Part shown: one piece after another, positions 63,796 through 64,000 of the stretch
Position numbering within the stretch: the first letter of the stretch is position 1
How the letters are laid out: each line of letters opens with the position of its first letter
Source of the DNA: Mesorhizobium sp. M7A.F.Ca.US.006.01.1.1
Lineage (GTDB): Bacteria > Pseudomonadota > Alphaproteobacteria > Rhizobiales > Rhizobiaceae
Direction of reading: 5' to 3'
NCBI RefSeq assembly: GCF_003997935.1
Contig: NZ_RZQL01000008.1
Coordinates: 1 to 64,000 of the forward strand
DNA length: 64,000 bases
Notes under the pieces: generated by a model
What the model was told of the DNA's origin: nothing
Databases searched by the model: none
Seen by the model: only the letters and a program-made list of their open reading frames with translations
Program-made: the position numbers and the translations under genes

Positions 63796-63856
63796 TTTTT
63801 CAATCCTTCCGTTACCGCCTGAGGCCGTTATCGCCCGGCATTGGCGGCGCGTAGGT

Positions 63857-64000
63857 TTAGATGTCGTGCTTGCGAATGTTCTTCAGCATCTTCAAAAGCG
63901 TGGTGATGAGTGCGGAATATTCGGCGTCATCGATATCGTCGAACATCGCCTCGAAGGCGTCATGCATGGCCGGCCAGGCGCGCGCGAATTCGGCGCGGCC
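63857..64000 (-). CDS. C-terminal end of a probable MarR-family regulator (runs off the window)
   Basis: The frame reads into the window from the right and ends with TAA at 63857-63859. The visible 47 residues are GRAEFARAWPAMHDAFEAMF, then DDIDDAEYSALITTLLKMLK and NIRKHDI. The ending, a long amphipathic helix, resembles the dimerisation helix of MarR-type regulators, but the DNA-binding domain lies outside the window. It is just upstream (61 bases) of the indolepyruvate oxidoreductase operon on the same strand, so it could control that operon. Confidence 0.5.
   Translation of the reverse strand, partial: GRAEFARAWPAMHDAFEAMFDDIDDAEYSALITTLLKMLKNIRKHDI

Overview
The window looks like ordinary chromosome of a Mesorhizobium-type member of the Hyphomicrobiales (Alphaproteobacteria). 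The base composition is GC-rich, gene order is typical of rhizobia (XRE-lnt-corC-ybeY-phoH-miaB-plsC-rimI-tsaB; sleB/ybaB/dnaX/ffs; cycM-kdsB-pheA), a perfect Irr-type iron control element is present, and there are several copies of short palindromic intergenic repeats of the kind scattered through rhizobial genomes. The genus is inferred from this pattern, not from any search. No prophage, IS element, CRISPR array or plasmid function was seen.

Layout. Positions 1-8.8 kb hold a leftward housekeeping block: a partial XRE regulator, lnt, a VOC-fold protein, a CorC/HlyC-type CBS protein, ybeY, phoH, miaB, an acylglycerolphosphate acyltransferase, rimI and tsaB. Positions 8.9-16.6 kb are an iron locus. 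Leftward it carries imelysin A, bfd, bfr, a di-haem c-type oxidoreductase, imelysin B and a Tat-exported DUF1513 protein. Rightward it carries a ferredoxin-reductase-like flavoprotein. The two directions share a perfect Irr box lying inside overlapping divergent promoter-like sequences. Positions 16.6-24 kb carry a ParD/ParE-like toxin-antitoxin pair, gabT and a three-gene RND efflux operon with two lipoprotein adaptors. Positions 24-31 kb carry a five-gene dipeptide/oligopeptide ABC operon (leftward, ATGA-coupled) and an MltB-type lytic transglycosylase.

Positions 31-40.4 kb are housekeeping: recR, a SleB-type cell wall hydrolase, a small unknown protein, ybaB, dnaX, the 4.5S SRP RNA, a HIT protein, nudC, a Dabb-family protein, pheA, kdsB and cycM. 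Positions 40.5-48.2 kb form a yejABEF-like peptide transporter with two tandem substrate-binding proteins, one with a Sec-type and one with a Tat-type signal. Positions 48.2-53.7 kb carry ghrA, a small lipoprotein, a TPR-methyltransferase, and a DNA-end-processing pair (metallo-beta-lactamase exonuclease and ATP-dependent DNA ligase) separated by a repeat. Positions 53.7-58.2 kb carry a membrane protein of unknown function, tRNA-Thr(CGT), a YodC-like protein and a compact cluster of EF-hand protein, ECF sigma factor, single-pass membrane protein, Spy/CnrX-like periplasmic protein and a secreted His-rich peptide. Positions 58.3-64 kb carry an LtaS-like membrane phosphatase-superfamily enzyme and the two subunits of indolepyruvate:ferredoxin oxidoreductase, preceded by a partial gene that may encode a MarR-type regulator.

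The most interesting points are the bidirectional Irr-controlled iron uptake/storage/release locus, the EF-hand/sigma/anti-sigma-like/metal-sensor cluster, the Sec/Tat tandem of peptide-binding proteins, and the loss of the zinc-binding cysteines in DnaX.
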